This document shows positions 28,723 through 37,009 of a stretch of 64,000 bases of DNA, piece after piece. The notes beneath the pieces are model-generated. The model made no database searches and was not told where the DNA came from. It saw nothing but the letters and a program-made list of their open reading frames with translations. A program made the position numbers and the translations under genes. The DNA is from Prevotella falsenii DSM 22864 = JCM 15124. GTDB lineage: Bacteria; Bacteroidota; Bacteroidia; Bacteroidales; Bacteroidaceae. The stretch spans positions 44,331 through 108,330 of the forward strand of contig NZ_BAJY01000007.1 of NCBI RefSeq assembly GCF_000613945.1, written 5' to 3'. Positions within the stretch are counted from its first letter, which is position 1; each line of letters opens with the position of its first letter.

Positions 28723-28917
28723 TTAGTATGCCTTGTTGGCAGCACGTGCCTCTCTGTCTTGGTCGATAACGCAATGTATTCCCTTTTTGCGCAGGTACTT
28801 GCTGTCGTGAATATGCTGCGACCGGAAGCTTGCGCCCTTCTTCAGAAACACTCTTACGGAAAGCAACACCATTGCAATAGCAATTATTAACACACTCAGC
28901 AGTAAAGTTTCAACCAT
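28723..28917 (-). CDS. Small conserved membrane protein
   Basis: 64 residues from the ATG at 28917. One N-terminal membrane helix (LLLSVLIIAIAMVLLSVRV) and a basic tail with HDSKYLRKKGIHCVIDQDRE, a pattern I associate with small hypothetical proteins of Bacteroidetes. It is the first gene of a likely operon with ompH. A minus-strand -7 box (TACCTTTG at 28954-28947) lies 30 bp upstream. Function unknown. Confidence 0.65.
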   Translation of the reverse strand: MVETLLLSVLIIAIAMVLLSVRVFLKKGASFRSQHIHDSKYLRKKGIHCVIDQDREARAANKAY

Positions 28918-28923
28918 TTTGCT

Positions 28924-28954
28924 TATCTTTGCATCTATATTTTTGGCAAAGGTA
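28924..28954. promoter_or_regulatory. Divergent promoters for pepD and the ompH operon
   Basis: TATCTTTG at 28924-28931 on the plus strand faces pepD. CAAAGGTA at 28947-28954 is TACCTTTG on the minus strand and faces the small membrane protein gene. The two promoters overlap, so they may compete. Confidence 0.55.
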
Positions 28955-28993
28955 ACACAAATCAAGAATATACCAAAAGAAATACTATAAAAA

Positions 28994-30445
28994 ATGACAA
29001 ACATGGAATTAAAACCTGCTCGCGTATTCGAGCATTTTGCGAAAATCAACCAAATTCCTCGCCCGTCGAAGCACGAGGAAAAGATGATTGAATACCTTGT
29101 TGAGTTCGGCAAGAAACGCAACTTGGAAACGAAAGTAGACAAAACGGGCAACGTGCTTATTACGAAACCTGCAACCAAGGGTATGGAAAACGCACCCACC
29201 GTGATACTGCAAAGCCACATCGACATGGTGTGCGACAAGCTCGTTGATTTGGATTTCGACTTCCACACCGATGCCATTCAGACCTATATCGATGGCGAAT
29301 GGCTCAAGGCAAAGGGCACTACGCTGGGTGCCGACGACGGCATCGGCGTGGCTTACGAACTTGCAATACTCGACTCGGACGATATTGAGCACGGCAAAAT
29401 AGAATGCCTTTTCACCGTAGACGAAGAGACCGGACTGACCGGTGCTTTCGGTTTGGAACCGGGCTGGCTTACAGGCGACTACCTTATTAATATCGATTCC
29501 GAAGACGAAGGGCAGATTTTCGTGAGCTGTGCAGGCGGTATTGCCACCGACAGCGTGTTCAAATTCGAGCGCGAAGACGCTCCTGCGGGCTACTTCTTCA
29601 TGGAAGCAAGCGTTAAAGGACTTATTGGCGGACACTCCGGCGACGACATTAACAAGAAACGTGCGAACGCCATCAAGCTGCTCGGACGCTTCCTTTACAT
29701 GCAGCAAAGCAAAATGGACGTGCGCCTTGCAGAGTGGAATTCGGGTAAATTAGATAATGCGATACCGCGCGACGGTAAGGTTGTTTTCGCCGTGCCGTCG
29801 GCAAACAAGGAAGACGTCATGGCAGACTGGAACGTCTTTACAAAAGGCGTCGAGGAAGAATACCACGTGTCCGACCCTAACCCGGTATGGGGAATGGAGA
29901 GCACAGAGGCTCGTCCGGTGGTCGAAAAGGAAGTAGGTCGCCGCCTTATAATGGCTGTTCAGGCAGTAGACAACGGTCCTTTAACCAACTGTCAGGACGA
30001 AGCCATCGCCTATATGGTAGAAACTTCGAGCAACATAGCCGTAGTGAAGACCGAAGAAAATGCCATCACGGTTATCGCTTCGCAGCGTTCCAACGTGCCG
30101 AGTGCGCTCACCAATATGGCAAACACCATCAAGGCGTGCTTCGAAATGGCAGGTGCAGAAATTTGCCAACACGACGCATACCCCGGCTGGAAGATGAACC
30201 CGAACTCTAAACTCGTGGAAGTTGCCGTAGAGGAATACAAGAAACTCTTCGACAAAGAACCACAGGTGCTCGGCATTCACGCAGGTTTGGAATGCGGACT
30301 CATATCAGAAAAATATCCCAATGTAGACATGATGAGCGTTGGTCCTACCCTTCGCTTCGTTCATACCCCCGACGAGCGTTTGCTTATCCCTACCGTACAA
30401 ATGGTTTGGGACCACTTGCTCGCCGTCTTGAAAAATATAAAATAA
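28994..30445 (+). CDS. pepD: Aminoacyl-histidine dipeptidase (cytosolic non-specific dipeptidase, M20C)
   Basis: 483 residues, typical for PepD. A two-metal dipeptidase that hydrolyses Xaa-His and other dipeptides in the cytoplasm. Metal-site motifs: LQSHIDMVCDK (His75 and Asp77), GTTLGADDGIG, and the catalytic TVDEETGLTGAFGLEPGWL. GGHSGDDINKKRANA lies in the lid/dimerisation domain, and GIHAGLECGL near the C-terminus carries the last His and Glu. It has its own promoter (28924) and a terminator (30474). With the prolyl oligopeptidase (1888) it completes peptide use. The start at 28994 is favoured; Met4 is an alternative. Confidence 0.95.
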   Translation: MTNMELKPARVFEHFAKINQIPRPSKHEEKMIEYLVEFGKKRNLETKVDKTGNVLITKPATKGMENAPTVILQSHIDMVCDKLVDLDFDFHTDAIQTYIDGEWLKAKGTTLGADDGIGVAYELAILDSDDIEHGKIECLFTVDEETGLTGAFGLEPGWLTGDYLINIDSEDEGQIFVSCAGGIATDSVFKFEREDAPAGYFFMEASVKGLIGGHSGDDINKKRANAIKLLGRFLYMQQSKMDVRLAEWNSGKLDNAIPRDGKVVFAVPSANKEDVMADWNVFTKGVEEEYHVSDPNPVWGMESTEARPVVEKEVGRRLIMAVQAVDNGPLTNCQDEAIAYMVETSSNIAVVKTEENAITVIASQRSNVPSALTNMANTIKACFEMAGAEICQHDAYPGWKMNPNSKLVEVAVEEYKKLFDKEPQVLGIHAGLECGLISEKYPNVDMMSVGPTLRFVHTPDERLLIPTVQMVWDHLLAVLKNIK

Positions 30446-30473
30446 AGGCACTCACTTCTAAAGAAACACACAG

Positions 30474-30513
30474 AAACGCGCCCGTTCTGCTCGCTCCGAG
30501 CAGGCGGGCGTTT
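30474..30513 (+). terminator. Terminator after pepD
   Basis: AAACGCGCCCG-TTCTGCTCG pairs with CGAGCAGGCGGGCGTTT around a short loop, with a short T-run. Confidence 0.75.
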
Positions 30514-30623
30514 GCTATATAATAATGTGAACCCGGCATAAGCGAGCAGGTTGAACAAGCAATCTCGCAGTTGCTTTTAAGCAATTCCGCTGCCGGCATA
30601 ACGAGCGTTTTTCGGTTCAAAAT

Positions 30624-30809
30624 TGTAAAGATAATTCTGTTAAAAAGTGATATAATCGCTTTGGCGTTGCGAAACCGTAGGTTTAACGATGCAAAACCTA
30701 CGGTTTTACCGTGCAAAACCTACGGTTTAAGAACGCCAAACAATAGGTATTGTAATGCGCTGACGCATAGATAGTTATGCAATAGCTATTCTTGCGAAAA
30801 ATGTTTACG
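30624..30809 (+). repeat. IR-186 element, copy 3
   Basis: 186 bp, words CCGTAGG, CCTACGG, CCTACGG. The 880-bp gap from 30445 to 31325 otherwise holds only the terminator, the promoter at 31018 and A+T-rich leader sequence. Confidence 0.8.
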
Positions 30810-31017
30810 TTTTTTCGGCTTCTTTTCGTGTATGAACAACGTGCGTTCGGCGAAAGAAAGCTGCCCCCACAATAGCCGTGTTACAGCACTTTTCTTAAAT
30901 CTTCGATGTATTTGGCTTGTTGTTTCCTCAAGTGCATCTTTACAAATGGAAGCAGAAACCACTTCTTTTGAAATCAAAAAATATAACATTGTGTTTGGCA
31001 GTATGGAGGAAATGTCG

Positions 31018-31025
31018 TATATTTG
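31018..31025 (+). promoter_or_regulatory. Promoter -7 box for the lipoprotein at 31325
   Basis: TATATTTG about 300 bp upstream of the start codon. The leader contains ATATAATAATGT twice. Confidence 0.4.
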
Positions 31026-31324
31026 CAGCGTAGACGAAAGCGTGAGAAAAGCATTGCCGATGCGGCAACAACCTCAGCGATTTTATGGCAACGTATATAT
31101 AATAATGTAATAGAAGCGTGAGCATTGCTCTCGACAGCCATTTCAACAATATTACGACAACGTTGCCATATAATAATGTGGTGGAATTTGACTGTTTAGA
31201 AGGCTTACCGTTTCGCTGTGAAGAGAAAATATAAGACAAAACAATTATTTATAACCCAAAACACCCATACCTCCGAAGGTGTTCCTCTCAATAGGAAGAG
31301 GTTAAGGGGAGGCGCACAAAAACA

Positions 31325-31945
31325 ATGAGACAAAACAATTTTTTTGCGACTATGGCAGGCAAAACGCTTGTGTTCGCAGCAGTAGTGATGATGGGTATCG
31401 GCTTTACGGCATGTTCGAGCGACAATAACGATGACCCCCAAAAAGAACAGAAAGACCCAAAAGAAGACGAACCCAAGCAGGAAACATTCACAAACACCGT
31501 AAACTTCGACGGCAAAGAAGTGAAGATAGCCGTTGCCGAACTCGCAAACGTAAAAGATAACATCTACTGGCTCACCTTAGGAGTGGAAGACGGCTCCGAT
31601 GTAGCACAAATCGTGGTCAGCTTTATTCCCGACATTCATAACATGGGTAACGAGATAGACCTTTCTCAACAGAACGACGAGGGCAACATGAGCAACAGCT
31701 GGTCTATCATGGGACTGAACAAAGAACAGATTATCTTCTGCGGTCAGGAAGCCACCGACATTGCTTATAAGTTCAAGAGCGGCAAGATGAAACTTAAGTT
31801 GGATATGGCAACCCGAGAAACCGAACTGACTATAACAGATGCCGTAATCGAGACTTCGCACGAAAAAGGCTTCGGCGATGGCAACGAACACCGTTTCAGC
31901 ATCAGCTATAAAGGTACGGCAAAAGAGCAGGCTGTTCAGATGTAA
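31325..31945 (+). CDS. Lipoprotein of unknown function
   Basis: 206 residues with a lipoprotein signal (lipobox FTAC at about residue 30) and a strongly acidic linker (DNNDDPQKEQKDPKEDEP). The remaining 150 residues look like a beta-sandwich (FTNTVNFDGKEVKIAVAEL, YWLTLGVEDGSDVAQIVV, FSISYKGTAKEQ). The linker suggests surface exposure, as in Bacteroidetes lipoproteins with charged residues after the Cys. No family recognised. Nothing adjacent is co-transcribed. Confidence 0.7.
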   Translation: MRQNNFFATMAGKTLVFAAVVMMGIGFTACSSDNNDDPQKEQKDPKEDEPKQETFTNTVNFDGKEVKIAVAELANVKDNIYWLTLGVEDGSDVAQIVVSFIPDIHNMGNEIDLSQQNDEGNMSNSWSIMGLNKEQIIFCGQEATDIAYKFKSGKMKLKLDMATRETELTITDAVIETSHEKGFGDGNEHRFSISYKGTAKEQAVQM

Positions 31946-32012
31946 CAACCTGTTTGGCAAGCATTCGCTGCAAAAACAAAGCGACAAAAATAATAGAAAT
32001 AAAATATAAAAT

Positions 32013-32210
32013 AAGTAGGTGTTCATAATTAATTGACATTGTATTTACGGCTATTTTCCGGTCAGTCTGCCGTCTTGAAGAAGGAGTGTAGCGGGCTACA
32101 CGACTGATGAAAGGCGACAGAATGACGAAAAAGAGACGTGAAGACGATGGCAAAGTGAAAGCATAAAAGATAAAAGCAATATAGATACGTTTAATTTTGA
32201 ACACCTACTT
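32013..32210. repeat. IR-198 element, copy 2
   Basis: 198 bp, inverted relative to the copies at 18446 and 36530. It lies between the convergent ends of the lipoprotein gene (31945) and the small gene at 32282, where its hairpin could end transcription from both sides. Confidence 0.8.
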
Positions 32211-32281
32211 AAAAGCGCAACCTTTTATCGGGTTGCGCTTTTATAGTGTGTGAGTAGGAACTGTATTGTCAGATGGTTGTA

Positions 32282-32431
32282 TCATGTGTACCATATTTCG
32301 CCTCCTATAAAGTTGTTGTACAATGTTTCTTCGTCTTTACGATTGTTGTTTTCTACATTTTCATCGTTCCTACGTTCGTCCTTTTCTACTTTGTAACTCT
32401 TGTACCATTCTGAATAACCCCGGCTTTTCAT
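32282..32431 (-). CDS. Very small charged protein with strong Shine-Dalgarno
   Basis: 49 residues, starting MKSRGYSEWYKSYKVEKDER, rich in Lys, Glu and Asn, ending GGEIWYT. The start is preceded by GAAAGGAGATTATT, a strong ribosome-binding site that is unusual in Bacteroidetes. A minus-strand -7 box (TATATTTG at 32479-32472) lies 41 bp upstream. Promoter, ribosome site and ORF in the right order support a real gene. No family recognised; no membrane segment. Confidence 0.5.
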   Translation of the reverse strand: MKSRGYSEWYKSYKVEKDERRNDENVENNNRKDEETLYNNFIGGEIWYT

Positions 32432-32471
32432 AATAATCTCCTTTCTTTTTTATACAGTTATTAAATCACCA

Positions 32472-32479
32472 CAAATATA
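32472..32479 (-). promoter_or_regulatory. Promoter -7 box for the 49-residue gene
   Basis: Plus-strand CAAATATA is TATATTTG on the minus strand. Confidence 0.45.
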
Positions 32480-32702
32480 CTACTTTTATCTCAAAATAGC
32501 AAGTGTAGTTAGCAAAATGGGCACGTTTATTAATGTTTTTTATACAATAAGTCAGATAAATTGGTATTTTCTTTACAATTGTTCTTTTATTATTACAAAA
32601 TATGAACGAAGTTGTTGAAGCTCCGAAAACTACCCGATAAAGGAAAAAATGCTTTTTTTGAATATTTTTTGTATTATCTCTTTGTAATTCAATTATTATT
32701 TT

Positions 32703-32872
32703 TACCTTTGCAGTATCGAATGGTTCGCGAAAGCGATTAATAGGGAATTGGGTGCGAATCCCAAACAGTCCGGCTGCTGTGTGTTGCCTCCTTAGACACA
32801 AACAGATGCCACTGAGTGTACAAAAGCTCGGGAAGGTGTTTGTGATCAGGCAACGAGTCAGAAGACCTGCCA
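32703..32872 (+). promoter_or_regulatory. Cobalamin (B12) riboswitch with its promoter
   Basis: A -7 box TACCTTTG (32703-32710) is followed at 32718-32872 by conserved cobalamin riboswitch segments in order: TTAATAGGGAATTGGGTGCG with AATCC, GTCCGGCTGCTGTG, GCCACTG, GGGAAGGTG and GAGTCAGAAGACCTGCC (the B12 box side). It should bind adenosyl- or methylcobalamin and control the downstream transcript. No coding gene follows on this strand for 1.1 kb; the next (34013) is beyond a terminator at 33769. Confidence 0.85.
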
Positions 32873-33257
32873 TTACGAACGACTTCAAATGTAGCCTCTT
32901 GGGATAGGCGAAGAAGCAACGACAAGCATGTACGACAAACAGAAGCAAACCGCTAAGGCTGCGTGAGTATGCCTCGCAAGCGTGTAATATGTTCCCCGGA
33001 AATGGTGGGAAGGCTCTGTTGTATGCTTAAACGGAGAACGCTGAATATCTAAACCGAAAAACGTTGCACGTTGGTTAGGAATGTATTGAGCGTTTATCTT
33101 GAAAAGCGTTGTACATTTAAAAAACTGAAAAAATTGAGGTTCCAATACTTATGAGGGTACGGACAGCTCTGCGGAGCATGTTTGAAACCAATGCGAGTGG
33201 AAATCTACTCTGCGCTGTTTAGTATCTCGTTGAAGTGTAACTATTAAGAGAAAACGT
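32873..33257 (+). other. Transcribed-looking stretch after the riboswitch, no clear gene
   Basis: No ORF above 25 codons with support. A 23-codon frame starts at 33149 (MRVRTALRSMFETNASG). It may hold a small RNA, an expression platform, or the relic of a lost B12-regulated gene. Confidence 0.35.
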
Positions 33258-33450
33258 CATCGCACATAGTTATTGATTGTTGCAGAGAACGTTTTCGTTC
33301 AGCCAAATGAGCATTGCCAAATTTATTTGAACATTGCCATGGCGAGAAAACGCACTTTTCGAGGAACGAGAAAAGAACCGTTTTTCGCAGCACCTTCAGA
33401 TGGGTTCGTAACATCGCACATAGTTACCGATTGTTGCAGAGAACCATTCG
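33258..33450. repeat. 154-bp duplication containing a family D repeat
   Basis: CATCGCACATAGTTA ... GATTGTTGCAGAGAAC occurs at 33258 and 33412, 154 bp apart (7 x 22). Between them lies a family D copy (about 33300-33385: ATTTGAACATTGCCATGGCG and CTTTTCGAGGAACGAG). Confidence 0.65.
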
Positions 33451-33493
33451 GTTGGGAGCAAGTCGTTGCCGGTAACAAGCGAAATTAATTAGG

Positions 33494-33582
33494 TTGTGAA
33501 ATGAAAATAATCAGATTGTGAAATCAAGTTAATCAAATTGTGAAATTAAGTTAATCAAAATGTGAAATGAGAATAATTGGGA
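33494..33582. repeat. Four tandem units of 22 bp
   Basis: TGTGAAAT begins at 33495, 33517, 33539 and 33561, exactly 22 bp apart. Unit: TTAATCAAATTGTGAAATTA plus two bases. Confidence 0.8.
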
Positions 33583-33768
33583 TAAGAGATGAAATGAATT
33601 AGGTTATGATAGGTTAATTAATAAAGAATGATACTGTTACTTTTCTAAGTACAGTTATATGAGTTTATATTTTCGTATTTTATAGTTGCTTTGATAGCAA
33701 CAGAAGTTTTAGAAAAGAAACAAGGTATTGTTGTGAAATAATACAATTCTTTAATTCCTCTAAACAGC

Positions 33769-33805
33769 AAAAAGCCGTATGTCGAGATGACACCCGGCTT
33801 TTTTT
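33769..33805 (+). terminator. Terminator upstream of the dicarboxylate carrier
   Basis: AAAAAGCCG and CGGCTTTTTTT with inner ATGTC/TGACA pairing. It separates the riboswitch transcript from the carrier gene. Confidence 0.75.
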
Positions 33806-33862
33806 ATTTCGTTTTTTTTGAAAATAATTGCTCATTTTGTTCGTATATACAAGAAATTAATG

Positions 33863-33870
33863 TATTTTTG
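33863..33870 (+). promoter_or_regulatory. Promoter -7 box for the dicarboxylate carrier
   Basis: TATTTTTG, with an upstream TTTTGTTCG near the -33 position. Confidence 0.55.
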
Positions 33871-34012
33871 TAGGGTGTTTGTGCCAATATGGCGAATACC
33901 GGTAAAAACTTTAGAGGAATTTTACCGCATGTTCAGGGGCAAGCCCATGGTTGCATAGAGGAATAAAAATGAATGTAGAGAAAATATTTACTAACATAAT
34001 AACTAACGCATT

Positions 34013-35641
34013 ATGACTTTTTTAATGATTGTTGAGCTGCTTGTGGTGCTCATCGCCCTTTGGATTGGCGCGCGCTACGGCTCGTTGGCACTTGGTGCTA
34101 TTTCCGGTATCGGCTTGGCCATTCTTGTTTTCGGGTTCCAACTTAAGCCCGGCGAACCGCCTACCGACGTTATCTACATCATCATAGCTGCCGTAACGTG
34201 TGCCGGAATATTGCAGGCTTCGGGCGGAATGGACTGGATGATACAGATTGCAGAAAGGTTATTGCGCAAGCACCCCGACCGTATTACCATTCTTGCGCCG
34301 CTCACCACTTTCTTCCTTACCATTCTTGTGGGAACGGGGCACGTTGTCTACACGCTCATGCCCATTATCTGCGACATTGCATTAAAGAAGGGCATACGTC
34401 CCGAACGTCCTTGCGGCATTGCCAGTATCGCATCGCAAATCGGTATAACGTGTTCGCCTATCGCTGCCGCCGTGGTAGCCTTCGCGGCTATTTCAGCCGA
34501 CAACGGTTTCCAAGTGTCCAACATTCAGATTATCATGGTTTCCATTCCGGCTTGTCTTATCGGTATCTTGGCTGCCGTGGGGTATAGTTGGAGGCGCGGA
34601 TTAGACCTTGACAAAGACCCTGCATTCCAAGCAAAACTGAAAGACCCGAAGCAGCGCGAGTACATCTATGGCTCTACTGCGACCACCCTCGATAAAGAGA
34701 TTTCGAAGGAAAGCAAGCGCGCCGTTTACATCTTTATGGGTGCATTGGCGATTATCGTGGCAATTTCGCTCACCGGTATGTTCGGTCTGAACGTATTGCC
34801 CGAATACAGCAACGTGAAGGCGGCGCACCATGCGACATCTTTGAACGTAACACCTACAACGCGCGATACGGTTTGCGTGCGTTCGTTTGTGGCGGTAAAC
34901 GGCAAGAAAATGTTTCTCGAGGACTCCAAAGCCGAAGAAGCTGCTTTGGCAAAGGGTATGACTATCGAACACCAATCGGACACGTTAAGGGTGAAAGCCG
35001 ACCCCAAGACGGTGAACATCAATGTTAAGAAGCTCGTAAGAAGCAGCATCGTGGTAGACGGCGTAACCGAAAAAGGCAAAGCACCGCTGACGATGAACAT
35101 CGTTATACAGATAATAATGCTTGTGGCGTGTGCCCTGATGATAATATTCTGCAAGGCGAAACCAAAGGCAGCCATTGCCGGACCGGTATGGCAAAACGGT
35201 ATGGTGGCAGTGGTAGCCATTTACGGTATTGCGTGGATGAGCAACACTTACTTCGACAACTACCAAACGGAGATGCAACTGTTGCTGGGCGAAATCGTGC
35301 ACCAATATCCGTGGTCTATCGCCATTGCCTTCTTTGCCGTGTCCGTACTCATCAACTCTCAGGGTGCGGTAGTGGTCAGCATGTTGCCTCTGGCTTACGC
35401 GCTCGGCATTCCGGGCTGGATTCTTCTTGGCGTCATGCCGTCGGTTTATGGTTATTTCTTCATTCCGAACTATCCGTCAGATATTGCCACCGTGAACTTC
35501 GACCGTTCGGGAACGACCGTCATCGGCAAGTATTTGCTGAACCACTCGTTTATGATACCGGGGCTTATCCACGTTATTGTGGCAACCATTGCAGGCTTTG
35601 CCATCAGCTACGTTTACCACTTTTGGCTCGGAATGTACTGA
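34013..35641 (+). CDS. dcuB: Anaerobic C4-dicarboxylate carrier, DcuA/DcuB family, with large insertion
   Basis: 542 residues, inner membrane. Dcu carriers exchange fumarate, malate or aspartate for succinate during anaerobic fumarate respiration. The N-terminus aligns well with DcuA/DcuB (ALWIGARYGSLALGAISGIG, QASGGMDWMIQIAERLLRKH, TTFFLTILVGTGHVVYTLMP). The C-terminal half has the usual segments (INSQGAVVVSMLPLAYALG, YFFIPNYPSDIATVNFDRSG). The usual family length is about 440 residues. Here an extra polar block of about 90 residues (about 265-355) lies in the central loop, without membrane segments. The gene has its own promoter and is flanked by terminators. Choice of dcuB over dcuA is not certain. 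Confidence 0.85.
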   Translation: MTFLMIVELLVVLIALWIGARYGSLALGAISGIGLAILVFGFQLKPGEPPTDVIYIIIAAVTCAGILQASGGMDWMIQIAERLLRKHPDRITILAPLTTFFLTILVGTGHVVYTLMPIICDIALKKGIRPERPCGIASIASQIGITCSPIAAAVVAFAAISADNGFQVSNIQIIMVSIPACLIGILAAVGYSWRRGLDLDKDPAFQAKLKDPKQREYIYGSTATTLDKEISKESKRAVYIFMGALAIIVAISLTGMFGLNVLPEYSNVKAAHHATSLNVTPTTRDTVCVRSFVAVNGKKMFLEDSKAEEAALAKGMTIEHQSDTLRVKADPKTVNINVKKLVRSSIVVDGVTEKGKAPLTMNIVIQIIMLVACALMIIFCKAKPKAAIAGPVWQNGMVAVVAIYGIAWMSNTYFDNYQTEMQLLLGEIVHQYPWSIAIAFFAVSVLINSQGAVVVSMLPLAYALGIPGWILLGVMPSVYGYFFIPNYPSDIATVNFDRSGTTVIGKYLLNHSFMIPGLIHVIVATIAGFAISYVYHFWLGMY

Positions 35642-35725
35642 TATAATCTCGGAATGTACTGATAAATAAGGTGTATTGCCGTATGTCAGGATTTGTCGGA
35701 CGGAAATAATTAAACCCCAAAATAA

Positions 35726-35766
35726 AAGAAGGCGCAAACACGATGAGCAGTGCTTGCGCCTTCTTT
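35726..35766 (+). terminator. Terminator after the dicarboxylate carrier
   Basis: AAAGAAGGCGCAAACAC and GTGCTTGCGCCTTCTTT form a long perfect or near-perfect stem. Confidence 0.8.
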
Positions 35767-35811
35767 ATGTATATCTGTGCATGCACACGGCATTCACGTG
35801 CGCTGCGGAAC

Positions 35812-35905
35812 GGTTCTTTTCTCGTTCCTCGAAAAGTGCATTTTCTCGCCATGGCAATACCCAAATAAATTTGGCATTGCTCATTCGGCTGAACGAAAAC
35901 GTTCT
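35812..35905 (-). repeat. Short dispersed repeat (family D)
   Basis: Reverse copy of the repeat at 33296-33385 (CTCGTTCCTCGAAAAGTGCA, then CGCCATGGCAATACCCAAAT). It ends at the 3' end of the PorT-like gene. Confidence 0.6.
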
Positions 35906-35907
35906 TT

Positions 35908-36507
35908 TTAAAGTTCGAACTTATAACCGAGTGTAATTTGGAATACCGAGTTTTTGTAGTCTCTGTTCTTGAACACCTTTGTCAGACCCCAGTTGTAGCG
36001 CGCATCTATCTGCAAGTTAGACACTTCGTAAGAAATACCTACAGGGATAGAAAAGTCGAAAGACTCTATTTCAGGGTCCATGGTTGCCCTTCTGATAACC
36101 TTTCTTTCCGTAGTCTTCTCGGTTATTTCGCTGTTCACTTTAAAGCCCGGCTGAACGCCCAACTTCACTGCCAAGCCATTTGCCACATAGACGTTAGCCA
36201 TGATAGGAACGTTAATGTAGTCCAACTTTGTGGTTTTTGAATGCTCTTTATTTCCGGTTGTCCATTCTCTCTTTACACCCTGCATGGAGTAGATACCGCC
36301 AATCGACAACGAGAAGATGTCGGAAGCCTGATATTCCAACTCCAAACCTGCTGCCAGACCAATGCGCGCCTTTGCGTTGTCGTAGTCCGTAAGGGTTGCA
36401 ATGTTCATACCAACCTTGGGTTGCAAGTTGATTGAACCCACTGCGTGCTGTGCATAAGCACCCACAGAAGCAAGCATAATAGCTGCTGTTAAGATGATTT
36501 TCTTCAT
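35908..36507 (-). CDS. PorT-like outer-membrane beta-barrel protein
   Basis: 199 residues from the ATG at 36507 (MKKIILTAAIMLASVGAYAQ, a clear signal peptide). The longer frame begins in the IR-198 element and is rejected. The body has the alternating amphipathic strands of a small outer-membrane barrel (PKVGMNIATLTDYDN, GLAAGLELEYQASDIFSLSI, YINVPIMANVYVANGLAVKL) and ends with KFEL, an aromatic-rich terminal strand typical of barrels. It matches the PorT / outer membrane protein beta-barrel family (PF13568 type). Single gene with promoter at 36749. Function unknown. Confidence 0.8.
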   Translation of the reverse strand: MKKIILTAAIMLASVGAYAQHAVGSINLQPKVGMNIATLTDYDNAKARIGLAAGLELEYQASDIFSLSIGGIYSMQGVKREWTTGNKEHSKTTKLDYINVPIMANVYVANGLAVKLGVQPGFKVNSEITEKTTERKVIRRATMDPEIESFDFSIPVGISYEVSNLQIDARYNWGLTKVFKNRDYKNSVFQITLGYKFEL

Positions 36508-36529
36508 TTTTCCTTTTATTTTATGAGTT

Positions 36530-36727
36530 AAGTAGGTGTTCAAAATTAAACGTATCTATATTGCTTTTATCTTTTATGCTTTCACTTTGCCATCGTCTTC
36601 ACGTCTCTTTTCCGTCATTCTGTTGCCTTTCATCAGTCGTGTAGCCCGCTACACTCCTTCTTCAAGACGGCAGACTGACCGGGAAATAGCCGTAAATACA
36701 ATGTCAATTAATTATGAGCACCTACTT
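36530..36727. repeat. IR-198 element, copy 3 (in a 5' UTR)
   Basis: 198 bp, same orientation as copy 1. It lies between the minus-strand promoter at 36749 and the start codon at 36507. Confidence 0.8.
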
Positions 36728-36748
36728 ATAAATTAACTGAACACGATG

Positions 36749-36756
36749 CAAATGTA
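36749..36756 (-). promoter_or_regulatory. Promoter -7 box for the PorT-like gene
   Basis: Plus-strand CAAATGTA is TACATTTG on the minus strand. Confidence 0.45.
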
Positions 36757-37009
36757 CGATATTTTTTCTTTTATCATCAAATGTTTTCATTGAAAGAAGG
36801 GTAAAAATAGTAAAAAATAATAAAGAGTAAATCGGTCGATTTCTTAATTATAACGTGCGTTCGGTGTAAGAATTGCGCCGGTATATTATTCATAAAATAC
36901 TTCAAGAAAGAACCGATTATAATGTAATATGCCTACAATAAAAAAGCGGTGAAACTATCCCATTACATTCTTTTACAGTTTTTGACTTGCATATTTAAGG
37001 AATAATGTT

